Source: Methylococcaceae bacterium UBA659 (GTDB taxonomy: Bacteria; Pseudomonadota; Gammaproteobacteria; Methylococcales; Methylomonadaceae). Taken from it: a stretch of 18,118 nucleotides of DNA. The stretch's first letter is position 1, and each line of letters starts with the position of its first letter. Shown here piece after piece: positions 7,950 to 15,705 of this stretch. A model generated the notes under the pieces. The model made no database searches. It saw only the letters and a program-made list of their open reading frames with translations, and was not told where the DNA came from. Both the position numbers and the translations under genes were made by a program. The DNA is taken from NCBI GenBank assembly GCA_002299495.1, contig DBNZ01000212.1:1-18118 (forward strand), written 5' to 3'.

Positions 7950-8227
7950 GTAACCAGAACGGCCAAAAAAAGAACATAACCTGCCCCAAAATGATAAAAC
8001 TGAAGCGCAAAAAATCCATTTTTATCAAAGACATGAACAAGTTAAGAGAGGCAGTATCACAATACTGGCTGAATACACAAAGCTCTTTATTTCCCTATAA
8101 CATACCGAAAACGCCGGCGCTGCTGGATCGGCTCGAAACCGAATTAACGTCGGCACCTACTCACGATAGCCGGGTCGCCATTCCTTTAGCCAAGATGAGT
8201 GATGTCGACGACATTTCCAGTGACTGA
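7946..8227 (+). CDS. Unrecognised 93-residue protein
   Basis: I do not recognise this family. The N-terminus is very basic (lysine-rich through about residue 35). The middle contains KLREAVSQYWLNTQSS and IPKTPALLDRLETEL, consistent with two helices. The C-terminal end is acidic (SDVDDISSD). There is no signal peptide or membrane helix. It starts within the stop codon of a 13-codon leader and ends about 18 nt before what looks like the end of an IS remnant. The gene may therefore be a passenger of, or a leftover from, a mobile element. Opposed charge at the two ends and an intact frame argue mildly that it is real. Confidence 0.4.
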   Translation: MSNQNGQKKNITCPKMIKLKRKKSIFIKDMNKLREAVSQYWLNTQSSLFPYNIPKTPALLDRLETELTSAPTHDSRVAIPLAKMSDVDDISSD

Positions 8228-8271
8228 CCGAAAATAGAACTATCGGCTGAAAAAAACAGACTCAGAGAAAG

Positions 8272-8451
8272 TCAAAGATAATTTTGTTCGATGGTTGCAC
8301 GATGGTTTTGCAAGTTTCTCAATCGGCGATAATTTCCAAGCCATGCAAAAGTCCGCTCGACTATTTGGGAATTGGTCGGCAATGTTTTTGTCCATTTGAT
8401 CTTGAACATCGGTCGCATACCATGGCAAGCCAGCGAAAGTAAGATGTCATT
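8272..8451 (-). pseudogene. C-terminal remnant of an IS4/IS5-type DDE transposase
   Basis: Read on the minus strand, this frame contains IVERTFAWLGNYRRL followed by RNLQNHRATIEQNYL and a stop. The first block is the C-terminal glutamate motif of IS5-like transposases: the E is the third catalytic acid, with the conserved R-T-F-A-W-L and Y-R-R-L around it. The two catalytic aspartates and all of the N-terminal domain are missing; a stop codon at 8454-8452 closes the frame upstream. The sequence GGCTGAAAAAAACAGACTC at 8245-8263, just beyond the stop, may be the old IS end. The remnant cannot transpose on its own. Confidence 0.75.
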
Positions 8452-8527
8452 TTATGTTTGAAACCCTAGCTTAGGAACGTGCACAAAATAAGTTGCACAA
8501 GTGAGCAATAATTCGCGCCACTAAACT

Positions 8528-8649
8528 CGTCATACCCGCATGGATGCGGGTATCCAGTGACATGGATGGTAAACTGCAAGCTATCCATGCAGTCTGGATT
8601 CCGGCATCCTCCGGCAATCCATGCCGGAGCAGGCTCTACCGGAATGACG
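8528..8649. repeat. 122-bp palindromic dispersed repeat (MITE-like)
   Basis: The element is bounded by CGTCAT (8528-8533) and ATGACG (8644-8649). Inside are three hairpins: TACCCGCAT/ATGCGGGTA with a 2-nt loop, CATGGAT/ATCCATG, and CTCCGGC/GCCGGAG within an outer ATTCCGG/CCGGAAT pair. This design, with GGATTCCGG and GGCAATCCATGCC words, is that of short non-autonomous repeats found in many copies in gammaproteobacterial genomes. It sits 53 bp upstream of the BepA-like gene. The second copy needed to prove a family is not in this window. Confidence 0.7.
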
Positions 8650-8702
8650 TGTATGAAGTCGCTCAAGTTAATTCATGCACGTTACTTAATATCAATTTTC
8701 TC

Positions 8703-10160
8703 ATGAAATTAACATCTTCCGCCCTAGCCGTCGCTGTTGGCCTGTGTTTGTTTTCGGCCAGTCCTAATGCCGATGAAATCGACAAAATAAAACTCCCGGA
8801 CATGGGTGATTCATCCGGCACTTTGTTGACACCTCAAGAAGAAAAAGAATTGGGCGAGGCGTTTTTTCGTAGCCTGCATACGCAAGTCAACATCAACCAA
8901 GATGCCGAGATCCAGACTTATATCCAAACTATCGGCGATAAGTTGGCGGCGGCCAGCGATGCGCCCGGCTATCCCTTTCATTTTTTTGTGGTGATGGATA
9001 ATGACATCAACGCGTTTGCAGGGCCGGGCGGTTATATTGGTATCAATTCAGGGCTGATCTTGAATACCGAAGTGGAGAGCGAACTGGCTTCCGTGCTGGC
9101 GCACGAGATCGCCCACGTCACCCAACGGCATTTATACCGCGCCGCTGAAGCGGCAGGCCGTTTGACGATCCCGACCATGGCGGCGACTTTGGCGGCTATT
9201 TTGTTGGGGACACAGTCTCCGGCTTTGGGACAGGCAGCGGTAATGGCCATTCAAGCGGGCAGCGTGCAATTCCAAATTGACTTTACCCGCGAACATGAAG
9301 CCGAAGCCGACCGGGTAGGCATGCAAACCTTGGCCAGTTCGGAATTTGATCCCCGTAGCATGCCGACTTTCTTTGAACGCTTGCAACAAGCGACCCGGTT
9401 TTATGGCCAGGGCGTACCCGAATTCCTCCGTACCCATCCGGTCACCACTTCGCGTATTTCCGACACCCGGGGCAGGGCGGAAACCTATCCGTACAAACAA
9501 TATCCAGACTCCCTTAATTATCAGCTAACAAAAGCCAAGCTGTTGGCCACCAGCCCTACAAGCCACGAACACGCGCTTAAGTACCTTAAGGCCAAACAGT
9601 TCCAGGGCACCGAAGAACAAAGGGTTGTGACCCGCTACGCCTTAGGCTTATTGGCGCTAAACCAGCAAGACTATCATGGGGCTGAAAAAAGTTTCCGAGA
9701 GTTGACGCAAGCTTATCCTAACCAGCCGCAATTCGCCGCAGCCTTGGCGCGGACCGCGTTGGCCTCAGGCGACTACAAAACGGCATTGGACATTTATGGC
9801 CAACTGGTCAACCACCATCCTGAAAACCAAGTGATAAAGTTGGAATATGTTTCTTCATTGCTTAAAGCGGGCAAGGCGGAGTCGGCAAAAGAAACGCTCG
9901 CCACTTTGACCGAAAAAACGCAGGCCTTGCCCATTTACTGGGAGCTAATGGCGCAAGTTTCGAGCACATTACAACGCCCCGCCGAATCGCACCGATATTT
10001 GGCGGAATACTACTATGCCACCGGACAATTAAAGGAAGCAATTTTACAAATACGCTTAGCGCAACAGTCCCAGGGGTTGAATTTTCAGTTGTCCTCTATC
10101 CTCAGCCAGAGGCTGCGGTTCTTATTGGAACAAGAGTATGAGGCTAGACGGCAACGTTGA
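8703..10160 (+). CDS. bepA: BepA-like M48 metalloprotease with TPR repeats
   Basis: This 485-residue protein is a likely periplasmic zinc protease and chaperone for outer-membrane protein assembly (BepA, formerly YfgC; E. coli 487 residues). A signal peptide covers residues 1-23. The zinc site is seen in LAHEIAHVTQRH (HEIAH at 134-138) and in EHEAEADRVG (197-206, ligand probably E199). RTHP near 243-246 supplies the histidine that caps the site in BepA. The conserved AFAGPGGYIGINSGLI lies at 105-120. The C-terminal half, from about 275, consists of TPR-like helical repeats (ALARTALASGDYKTALDIYGQL and similar). The frame opens earlier, at 8544, but that part is inside the palindromic repeat, so I place the start at the ATG directly before the signal peptide. 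No clear ribosome binding site is present. Confidence 0.92.
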   Translation: MKLTSSALAVAVGLCLFSASPNADEIDKIKLPDMGDSSGTLLTPQEEKELGEAFFRSLHTQVNINQDAEIQTYIQTIGDKLAAASDAPGYPFHFFVVMDNDINAFAGPGGYIGINSGLILNTEVESELASVLAHEIAHVTQRHLYRAAEAAGRLTIPTMAATLAAILLGTQSPALGQAAVMAIQAGSVQFQIDFTREHEAEADRVGMQTLASSEFDPRSMPTFFERLQQATRFYGQGVPEFLRTHPVTTSRISDTRGRAETYPYKQYPDSLNYQLTKAKLLATSPTSHEHALKYLKAKQFQGTEEQRVVTRYALGLLALNQQDYHGAEKSFRELTQAYPNQPQFAAALARTALASGDYKTALDIYGQLVNHHPENQVIKLEYVSSLLKAGKAESAKETLATLTEKTQALPIYWELMAQVSSTLQRPAESHRYLAEYYYATGQLKEAILQIRLAQQSQGLNFQLSSILSQRLRFLLEQEYEARRQR

Positions 10161-10429
10161 CCTAACATCAAGCCTAGTGGATAGCTGTCATGAACTAGGG
10201 CTGAAAAATGCCGTTTTTGCCTAGGCGATAAAAAATTACAGCCAATATGGACATATAACAAACTGAAATTTATGGTTAATTTTATTGTGCCATCAATTTA
10301 TAGAGCATATCTGTTTTTTTATGTAGACAAATAGAGTCCCTTAAGATTAGAATTAATCCGCCTTTTGAGAGTTGGGTCGGCCTGAAAACCGGCTTAGAAA
10401 GGGGAGGAAGGGCTGTAAAAAGCTCGTTA

Positions 10430-10517
10430 TAACAATAATAAAATCAGAAAAACTGCTTGGGTTCGGCACTCTGAATTTAGAGTCTGCATTTAGAGGCGGA
10501 TAATAACAATAATAAAA
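10430..10517 (+). repeat. Direct repeats: 14-mer pair and 13-nt tandem duplication
   Basis: TAACAATAATAAAA occurs at 10430-10443 and again at 10504-10517. Between them, TCTGAATTTAGAG (10470-10482) is followed directly by TCTGCATTTAGAG (10483-10495), a tandem copy with one mismatch. Their role is unknown; duplicated protein-binding sites or traces of slippage are both possible. Confidence 0.6.
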
Positions 10518-10526
10518 ACCCAACAC

Positions 10527-10548
10527 GCCCGCTTATGCGGGCTTTTTA
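10527..10548 (+). terminator. Intrinsic terminator
   Basis: GCCCGC (10527-10532), a 4-nt loop TTAT, and GCGGGC (10537-10542) form a perfect 6-bp GC stem followed by TTTTTATT. It lies 367 nt past the BepA-like gene and 44 nt before the next gene. It could end the BepA transcript or a small RNA, or attenuate the gene at 10592. Confidence 0.8.
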
Positions 10549-10591
10549 TTGCCAAAAATAAATCATTGACCACGCAACTGAGGCCGCAATC

Positions 10592-11668
10592 ATGCTACGC
10601 CGGTTAAAACAGACAGTGATCGTTTTTTTAGTTCTACTGGTGTCGTTAGCGGTCATTTGGACATTACTGCGCCTGCAGGGTATCCAATATTTGGCCGCCT
10701 ACACCGGTTATGGCTTTGCTAAGCCCTTGCCCAATAGGGTTTACCCGCCTGCAACCGACAGCAAGCCTCAAGCTTGCGCCAGCGGGCCCATTAAGGTGCT
10801 TAGTTTTAATGTCCTTTATGGCTCGGCAGTTATAGAGGACATGGCCGCAAGTTTCGGTAATGACGATACGGGCGGTTATTTGCCTTGGTCGGTACGGCTG
10901 CCTGAAATCCGCACACGGATTGCCGGGTATGATGCCGACTTGATCGGTTTGCAGGAAACCCATGCCGATACCGACATCGCCATGATCGTGCCGCTGAAAA
11001 AATACTCTTTGGTCAGCTACCATCTGGGCCGTTTCCAGTATGGTGACGCGGCGTTATTGTTCCGCACCGAACGTTTCCAGCTATTGGACTCAGGCCAACT
11101 TTGGCTAGGCCCCACTCCGGAACTGCCGCTGGCTTTAGGTTTCCGGGCAGTATCGGTGATCCGCTATGTCAATTGGGCGTTGCTCAAAGAAAAAGCCACC
11201 GGGTTTACTTTTTTGTTCGTCAACACCCATTTTGACAATGCAGGAGGCAACAAAGGGCCGAGTTCGGCCTTGTTCCGTGAGCGGATCACCCGCTTAGCGC
11301 AGAACCTGCCAATGATCGTGACGGGTGATTTTAACAGCAAGGCGACCGCCGACCGATACCGTCTATTTACCGGCAGCGAACTGACGCCACCGCTGCTTTC
11401 AAATGCTTACACGCTGGCACAATCACCACAGGTGGCATCCGAAGCGCACCCTGAGAACCGCATCGACCATATTTTGGCGGGCGGCCCTTGCAAGGTCACG
11501 GCCACGGGCTGGCGTATTGACCGGAATCCTATGGCTAACGGAGAACCCCTGTCAGACCACGACCCCGTGCTGGTCAAGTTACAGTTTATGGCTGAATTGA
11601 ATGAACCGGACACACGGCAGCCCCATTCTGCCCTCATTGCTAGAACCCGTGATGTAATTGCACCATGA
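10592..11668 (+). CDS. Membrane-anchored endonuclease/exonuclease/phosphatase family protein
   Basis: This 358-residue protein belongs to the Mg-dependent EEP (DNase I-like) fold and cuts phosphodiester or phosphate bonds; the substrate is unknown. A single hydrophobic segment at about 9-27 (VIVFLVLLVSLAVIWTLL) would anchor it with the catalytic domain outside the cytoplasm. All catalytic blocks are present: SFNVLYG (N73), LIGLQETH (E122), FVNTHFDN (H213), VTGDFNSK (D246, N248), NRIDHI (D292, H293) and SDHDPV (D322, H323). The start has a GAGG sequence 8 nt upstream. The gene stops 39 nt from the end of the oppositely oriented GTPase gene. A sphingomyelinase-like, inositol-phosphatase-like or nuclease role cannot be separated by eye. 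Confidence 0.88.
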   Translation: MLRRLKQTVIVFLVLLVSLAVIWTLLRLQGIQYLAAYTGYGFAKPLPNRVYPPATDSKPQACASGPIKVLSFNVLYGSAVIEDMAASFGNDDTGGYLPWSVRLPEIRTRIAGYDADLIGLQETHADTDIAMIVPLKKYSLVSYHLGRFQYGDAALLFRTERFQLLDSGQLWLGPTPELPLALGFRAVSVIRYVNWALLKEKATGFTFLFVNTHFDNAGGNKGPSSALFRERITRLAQNLPMIVTGDFNSKATADRYRLFTGSELTPPLLSNAYTLAQSPQVASEAHPENRIDHILAGGPCKVTATGWRIDRNPMANGEPLSDHDPVLVKLQFMAELNEPDTRQPHSALIARTRDVIAP

Positions 11669-11707
11669 ACTGGAAACCGGCAAAGCCCCTAAAACCCGCC
11701 CATACTC

Positions 11708-13315
11708 TCAATTTTCCATCAACATCCGGTTTAATGGCGGACTGGCATCCGCCGGCATTCGCGGTTGGTTTGCGTTTTTATCGCCACACCATGCGATTAA
11801 CCTATACAGCTGTTCGCTGTGTTCCAGGTGTTGGCTTTGAACCCTGTTCAAGGCTTCGGACAATTCATGGTCCAAACTGGACAAGGCATTCTCCAGTCCC
11901 TTGTGCAATCCCCGCAAAGCGCTTTTTTTCAGGGACGGCTGGGATTTTCTTAAGATAAAAAACGGCAACAACCAGGCCAGGCCTATTAACAAGACGCTAT
12001 GAATGGCAAAATCCACCCCTAAATAATGGCTATTCGTTTGATTGCTATGGTAATAACCCACAAACAGCCGGTAACCCGCCCAAGCCATCGCCACCAATGG
12101 CAAGGTGATTTCACAAAAACGGACAAACTTTAAAAAACTACGTTGCACGACGTTGCCGGGATTGACCAAGGCTTTCCTGACCGATAATTCCGTTTGCGAA
12201 TCGACTATTTTTTCGGCCTTACCTCTGACCTCCAGCAATGCCCTTCTCAAGGGCGTGATCGGAAGACTGAGTTGGCTGGCGTGGATCACCAGATTATCCA
12301 GAGCATCATCAAATCGGGCTTGCGCCCAGGAATCCCACAACGATGCCTTGTCTTTTTGGGTGCTAAACAGCAAGTCGGCGGCGTGCTCGGCATAGAAACT
12401 GGCCAGCGCTTGGAGAGGCCATGCGAAACCCTGCCGCAATATCCCTGCCGTACGGGACCATTGTGGATTCCAGTAGGCTTGGAGTTGTCCGAATAATTCA
12501 TGCTGACCCAACTGGGCATGGGTTTTTTGTAATTTTTGCCGTAACTCCTGTTTGCGGACTTGTTGTCCACGTCGTTCCAGTTGTTCGACGACGTGGCTGT
12601 TGCACAAGGCATTGATGGTTGCTTCCAAGGCGGCAAACTCATCGGTTTGCAGGTGTTCCGTACAGGCCGTTTTGAACATCACCGGCTCAAAAAAACCCGC
12701 TTTGTGCAATTGTTGGCGGAAATCATCAAACTGTTCCGGCAACCCGATGTCCCATTGGTTCATCACAAACAACCAGGCATGGCGTGCGCCCTCCGCCAAC
12801 AGTAATTGCCAAGCTTTCTCATCACGGTACCGTTCGGGACTGACCACATACACCAAAACATCGACATGCGGTAGCCACCGCAACACCAATTGCCGGTTGC
12901 TTAGCTCGGTGCTGTCAAAATCGGGCATATCGACCCAGATAATGTGTTTCCTCCCTTCGTCGTCATGGTGGGCGATATTGATCTGCGATAGGGGGAAGTG
13001 TTCCGGCAACTGCTGCAGCGCGACACTATAGTGGTGGTATAAGGTCACTTCATGCGAGGTAGGCCGCGCAATGCCGGTACGGGCGATGGGTTTTCCGGCC
13101 AATCGGTTCAGCAACGTGCTTTTGCCCACGCCGCTGCCGCCCATGAAGGCGACAATCAACGGCCTTGACTGATGTTGCCCAAATAAACTGTCCGGTGACC
13201 TAGTGTCCAATTCAGTCAATTGTTCCGCCGCATCCTGGCCTAGCCAGCCACCGGCGCTGGCTTGTTCCGCCCAGGCGCGGGTTTTTTCCACCAAATCAGA
13301 GTAATCGTAAGCCAT
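11708..13315 (-). CDS. Membrane GTPase, second of a paralogous pair
   Basis: This 535-residue protein has a P-loop GTPase domain followed by a helical region and two membrane segments. Motifs: G1 GGSGVGKS at 59-66, a candidate G2 threonine near 86, G3 DMPDFDS at 129-135 (Asp in place of the usual Gly of DxxG), and G4 NQWD at 186-189. VVSPERYRDEKAW follows G3 by about 20 residues. Membrane helices are likely at about 403-421 and 437-454, near the C-terminus. I chose the ATG at 13315 because the longer frame, opening at 13459, lies inside the upstream gene and adds a tail without similarity. The start overlaps the end of the first GTPase gene by 20 nt, so the two are one operon. The layout recalls bacterial dynamin-like or other membrane-acting GTPases; the job is unknown. 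Confidence 0.82.
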   Translation of the reverse strand: MAYDYSDLVEKTRAWAEQASAGGWLGQDAAEQLTELDTRSPDSLFGQHQSRPLIVAFMGGSGVGKSTLLNRLAGKPIARTGIARPTSHEVTLYHHYSVALQQLPEHFPLSQINIAHHDDEGRKHIIWVDMPDFDSTELSNRQLVLRWLPHVDVLVYVVSPERYRDEKAWQLLLAEGARHAWLFVMNQWDIGLPEQFDDFRQQLHKAGFFEPVMFKTACTEHLQTDEFAALEATINALCNSHVVEQLERRGQQVRKQELRQKLQKTHAQLGQHELFGQLQAYWNPQWSRTAGILRQGFAWPLQALASFYAEHAADLLFSTQKDKASLWDSWAQARFDDALDNLVIHASQLSLPITPLRRALLEVRGKAEKIVDSQTELSVRKALVNPGNVVQRSFLKFVRFCEITLPLVAMAWAGYRLFVGYYHSNQTNSHYLGVDFAIHSVLLIGLAWLLPFFILRKSQPSLKKSALRGLHKGLENALSSLDHELSEALNRVQSQHLEHSEQLYRLIAWCGDKNANQPRMPADASPPLNRMLMEN

Positions 13316-15035
13316 GACGTTTTTCTTTGAGTTGTTGCTCCACCGAGTTAAGTTGGGCAATCGAAATATTAAAATGGGCCAGTGCGGACAGTTGCCCAGG
13401 TAACGCCAACAACTGCGCGCGGATGCCGCCCATAAATAAGATTTGCTTGACCGTATCAAGTTGTCGCTGCTTTAGCTGGGCTTCGATTTTATGCACATAA
13501 CCGCCGATCGCGCTTTCCGCTAACAGGGAAGTCAAGGTCAACATGGCCGGGGCTATCACCAAATCATGGACGCCAATCCCGCCGGTATGGAGGGTTAAGG
13601 CGATGACAGCGGCATCGGCGGTCACCCGGGTTGCCCGCAGGCTGTTAAGCACCAAGGGTTGCTCCTGTAATTTCAGGTACAGACTGTGGGCGGTTTGTTC
13701 CACTTCATGCTGGAAATCGAGATGGTATGCCCTAGCCGCTAAAGAGAAGTTTTGCAGCAGGGCCACTTTTTGGTTCCGTAGCACCCCCGCCAGTTCTTGC
13801 CACCAGTCGCTTGGTGGCCCTTGCCCATTGTTATCAAGCAAGGTTTCGTTAAGTCGGATCAGGGCGTGTTCGGCAATTTGGTTTAATAATGCCACTTCCC
13901 GGCTGCTGTCGGTGATATGCAGGCGTTTTTGCCCTAACTTCATCATCTGCCGGACCGGCCAGGTCAGCGCTTTGCGGACACCGGTCAAAAACCCGGCCAA
14001 CCCTGGGATTTCCAACAAAGTCAACAGCTCCGCTAAGGCCTGTTGGAAAGTTTCGTAGTGCTGCGGATGGTTGAGAAAATCACGCTGATAGTGTCCGAGC
14101 GCCTGGTTAATGGCGTTGTCCACCAACGCTTCCCAATCGGCAAAGGCTTGATGCTCTTCCAGTATCGGTTGTAACCATTGCTGCCAATGTTTTTGTAACA
14201 ACTGTTGCTCAAACTGGGCGTGTTTTTTCCGATCGGAGCGCTGGGCAAGACGGCTCGGAAAAGACTTAGCGTCATCAGGCCAAATAGGGACGCCAGCCAA
14301 TTTTTGATAATGCAGGCACACCACTTCAGGAAACGGGTCTTGCCTAGCTTTTTGCCATTTATCTTGCAAAGACGGTAACAGCACCTGTTCAGAGCCTTCC
14401 ACCAATTTGTTGAGGCAAATTAACGTGGGTTGATTTAGCGACTCCAAAACCGACATCATCTCCCAAACGGATTGGTCGGCATATTTTTCTTTGCTGACGA
14501 CCAAGATGATGGCATCCGCCAGCGCTAATGTCCTGATCACGCCTTCCCGATACGTCCTGGAGTCAATCGAATCAAAATCAGGCGTGTCCCAAAGCACACA
14601 AGCGGGTAACAAGCCAGAATTTTCTAGGGCGGGGGCCAGCGAATAACAATCGTAGCGGCTTTTATCCAACTCTTGTTGGGGAATGCATCGGAAACCGCCA
14701 AAATAGCGTTGTAAGCCAGCACAAGCACTGACCGGCAAATCATGGCAAAAGCCCTGCGGATGCACGGTATAACCCGCCAATGGGCTGACCCCTGCGGCTT
14801 GGCAACCCATTAGCACATTAACCACAGAACTTTTCCCCACTTGGGTAGGCCCTATCACCGCCATTTGCAGCGGCAGGCCATCCACCCGCCCTAGAGTTTG
14901 GCCTTTGCGGACAAAGGCTTCGGCCAAAGTCAGTTGATCTATCCGCTGCTGGAAAAGGACCCGATCAGCGGCTTTCTCCCGCCGATTCAAAACGACCTGG
15001 TAACGCTGCCTTAATAATGGGATAAATTCCAGCAT
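13296..15035 (-). CDS. Membrane-associated GTPase, first of a paralogous pair
   Basis: This 579-residue protein has a GTPase domain with G1 GPTQVGKS at 62-69, a candidate G2 threonine in AGYTVHPQG near 90, G3 DTPDFDS at 150-156, and NKLV at 209-212, where the aspartate of the usual NKxD is valine. VVSKEKYADQSVW at 179-191 closely matches the partner gene, as does an aWP-containing helix (KALTWPVRQMM at 355-365). A hydrophobic, glycine-rich stretch at about 471-513 may insert into the membrane. The rest is helical. The partner gene starts before this one stops, with a 20-nt overlap. Loss of the G4 aspartate may mean relaxed guanine specificity or a mainly structural role in a heterodimer. The family is related by motif to TRAFAC/dynamin-type GTPases; exact membership is uncertain. 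Confidence 0.82.
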   Translation of the reverse strand: MLEFIPLLRQRYQVVLNRREKAADRVLFQQRIDQLTLAEAFVRKGQTLGRVDGLPLQMAVIGPTQVGKSSVVNVLMGCQAAGVSPLAGYTVHPQGFCHDLPVSACAGLQRYFGGFRCIPQQELDKSRYDCYSLAPALENSGLLPACVLWDTPDFDSIDSRTYREGVIRTLALADAIILVVSKEKYADQSVWEMMSVLESLNQPTLICLNKLVEGSEQVLLPSLQDKWQKARQDPFPEVVCLHYQKLAGVPIWPDDAKSFPSRLAQRSDRKKHAQFEQQLLQKHWQQWLQPILEEHQAFADWEALVDNAINQALGHYQRDFLNHPQHYETFQQALAELLTLLEIPGLAGFLTGVRKALTWPVRQMMKLGQKRLHITDSSREVALLNQIAEHALIRLNETLLDNNGQGPPSDWWQELAGVLRNQKVALLQNFSLAARAYHLDFQHEVEQTAHSLYLKLQEQPLVLNSLRATRVTADAAVIALTLHTGGIGVHDLVIAPAMLTLTSLLAESAIGGYVHKIEAQLKQRQLDTVKQILFMGGIRAQLLALPGQLSALAHFNISIAQLNSVEQQLKEKRHGLRLL

Positions 15036-15274
15036 ATCTAAATGGCGCAGTTATAATAGCTGAACATTTTACTTTGTTTGGTTAGCGGGTAAAAAGATAA
15101 GGTTTCGGACTTAAGGCTAAGGACAGCTGGCTCATCAGCTATCCGAAAACCGGAGCCATGGGCGGCGCCCGCTAAGCTATGGGGGCTAGGCCATTGCATC
15201 CGATAATAAAAAACCGGGTGTTTAATTAAAAAAACACCATAACATAAATCCCGTAACATATTGAGGAACTATTT
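15036..15274. other. Divergent intergenic region with several hairpins
   Basis: These 239 nt separate the GTPase operon from the lipoprotein gene and should hold both promoters, which I cannot assign with confidence. Around 15124-15190 lie AGCTG/CAGCT, TCCG/CGGA and GGGC/GCCC stems in a row. They could form a structured leader for the lipoprotein transcript. No known riboswitch consensus is recognisable. Confidence 0.4.
15217..15238. repeat. 7-bp inverted repeat before the lipoprotein gene
   Basis: GGTGTTT (15217-15223) pairs with AAACACC (15232-15238) around an AT-only loop. It lies 36 nt before the lipoprotein start. It might be a binding site or an RNA hairpin. Confidence 0.4.
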
Positions 15275-15703
15275 ATGAAAAAAATTTCCGTTGGACTGTT
15301 GGTCATTGCTTGCGTTTTGCTAGTGGCTTGCGGCAGGGGCGACGGCATCAATGGCCATACGACCAAGACGGCTTTCCAGTCGGTAAAAGCATTAAAAAAC
15401 CGTTTACCGGAGACCAGTCGTATCGAATTTGAAGTGTCTTTCTGGACTATCCGCGATGCCAACAAAGAAGACGCCCAGTTTTTATCCGTCGTCGATGGCA
15501 AAACACCGCTAGAAATCATAGCCTTGGGAAAAGAAATTTACCAACGGCGGAAACAAGAAGGGTTTGCCGATTATGCCAAATATTCCAGTTGGGATGACAT
15601 GATCGCTCAATTTAGCAAGGAACGGGAAGACCAAGATATCCGCAAGGTGAAAAAACAAGAAGAGGAACTCGACAAAGCCAACGACGTGTTATACAAACTG
15701 TGA
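15275..15703 (+). CDS. Small lipoprotein, DUF6694-like
   Basis: This 142-residue protein has a clear lipoprotein signal: MKK, a hydrophobic core, then LVAC with the modified cysteine at position 19 followed by glycine, which suggests outer-membrane sorting. The mature part contains SVKALKNRLPETSRIEFE and VDGKTPLEIIALGKEI. This resembles small DUF6694-type lipoproteins, in which a helix with LPE precedes a DGKTxxEII segment. The C-terminus is a charged helix that may form a coiled coil. The start is backed by GAGGA 7 nt upstream. The gene runs divergently from the GTPase pair and stops only 2 nt from the stop of the DUF2959 gene on the other strand. Function unknown. Confidence 0.75.
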   Translation: MKKISVGLLVIACVLLVACGRGDGINGHTTKTAFQSVKALKNRLPETSRIEFEVSFWTIRDANKEDAQFLSVVDGKTPLEIIALGKEIYQRRKQEGFADYAKYSSWDDMIAQFSKEREDQDIRKVKKQEEELDKANDVLYKL

Positions 15704-15705
15704 CC

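Larger units (their letters stand above)
10161..10591. other. 431-nt intergenic region with repeats and a terminator
   Basis: There is no credible gene. The left part is AT-rich. The right part (about 10380-10550) holds two copies of a 14-mer, a 13-nt tandem duplication and an intrinsic terminator, listed separately. Together these could form a small RNA or the leader of the next gene. I do not match it to a known RNA family. Confidence 0.5.

Noticed and set aside
8544..8702. Longer start for the BepA-like protein
   Set aside because: The extra 53 codons lie mostly in the palindromic repeat, and the signal peptide begins at the ATG at 8703.
13316..13459. Longer start for the second GTPase
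   Set aside because: The extension lies inside the first GTPase gene and resembles no GTPase N-terminus; the ATG at 13315 is preferred.
15110..15200. Cyclic di-GMP riboswitch before the lipoprotein gene
   Set aside because: Stems are present, but the conserved core words of that riboswitch class are not.
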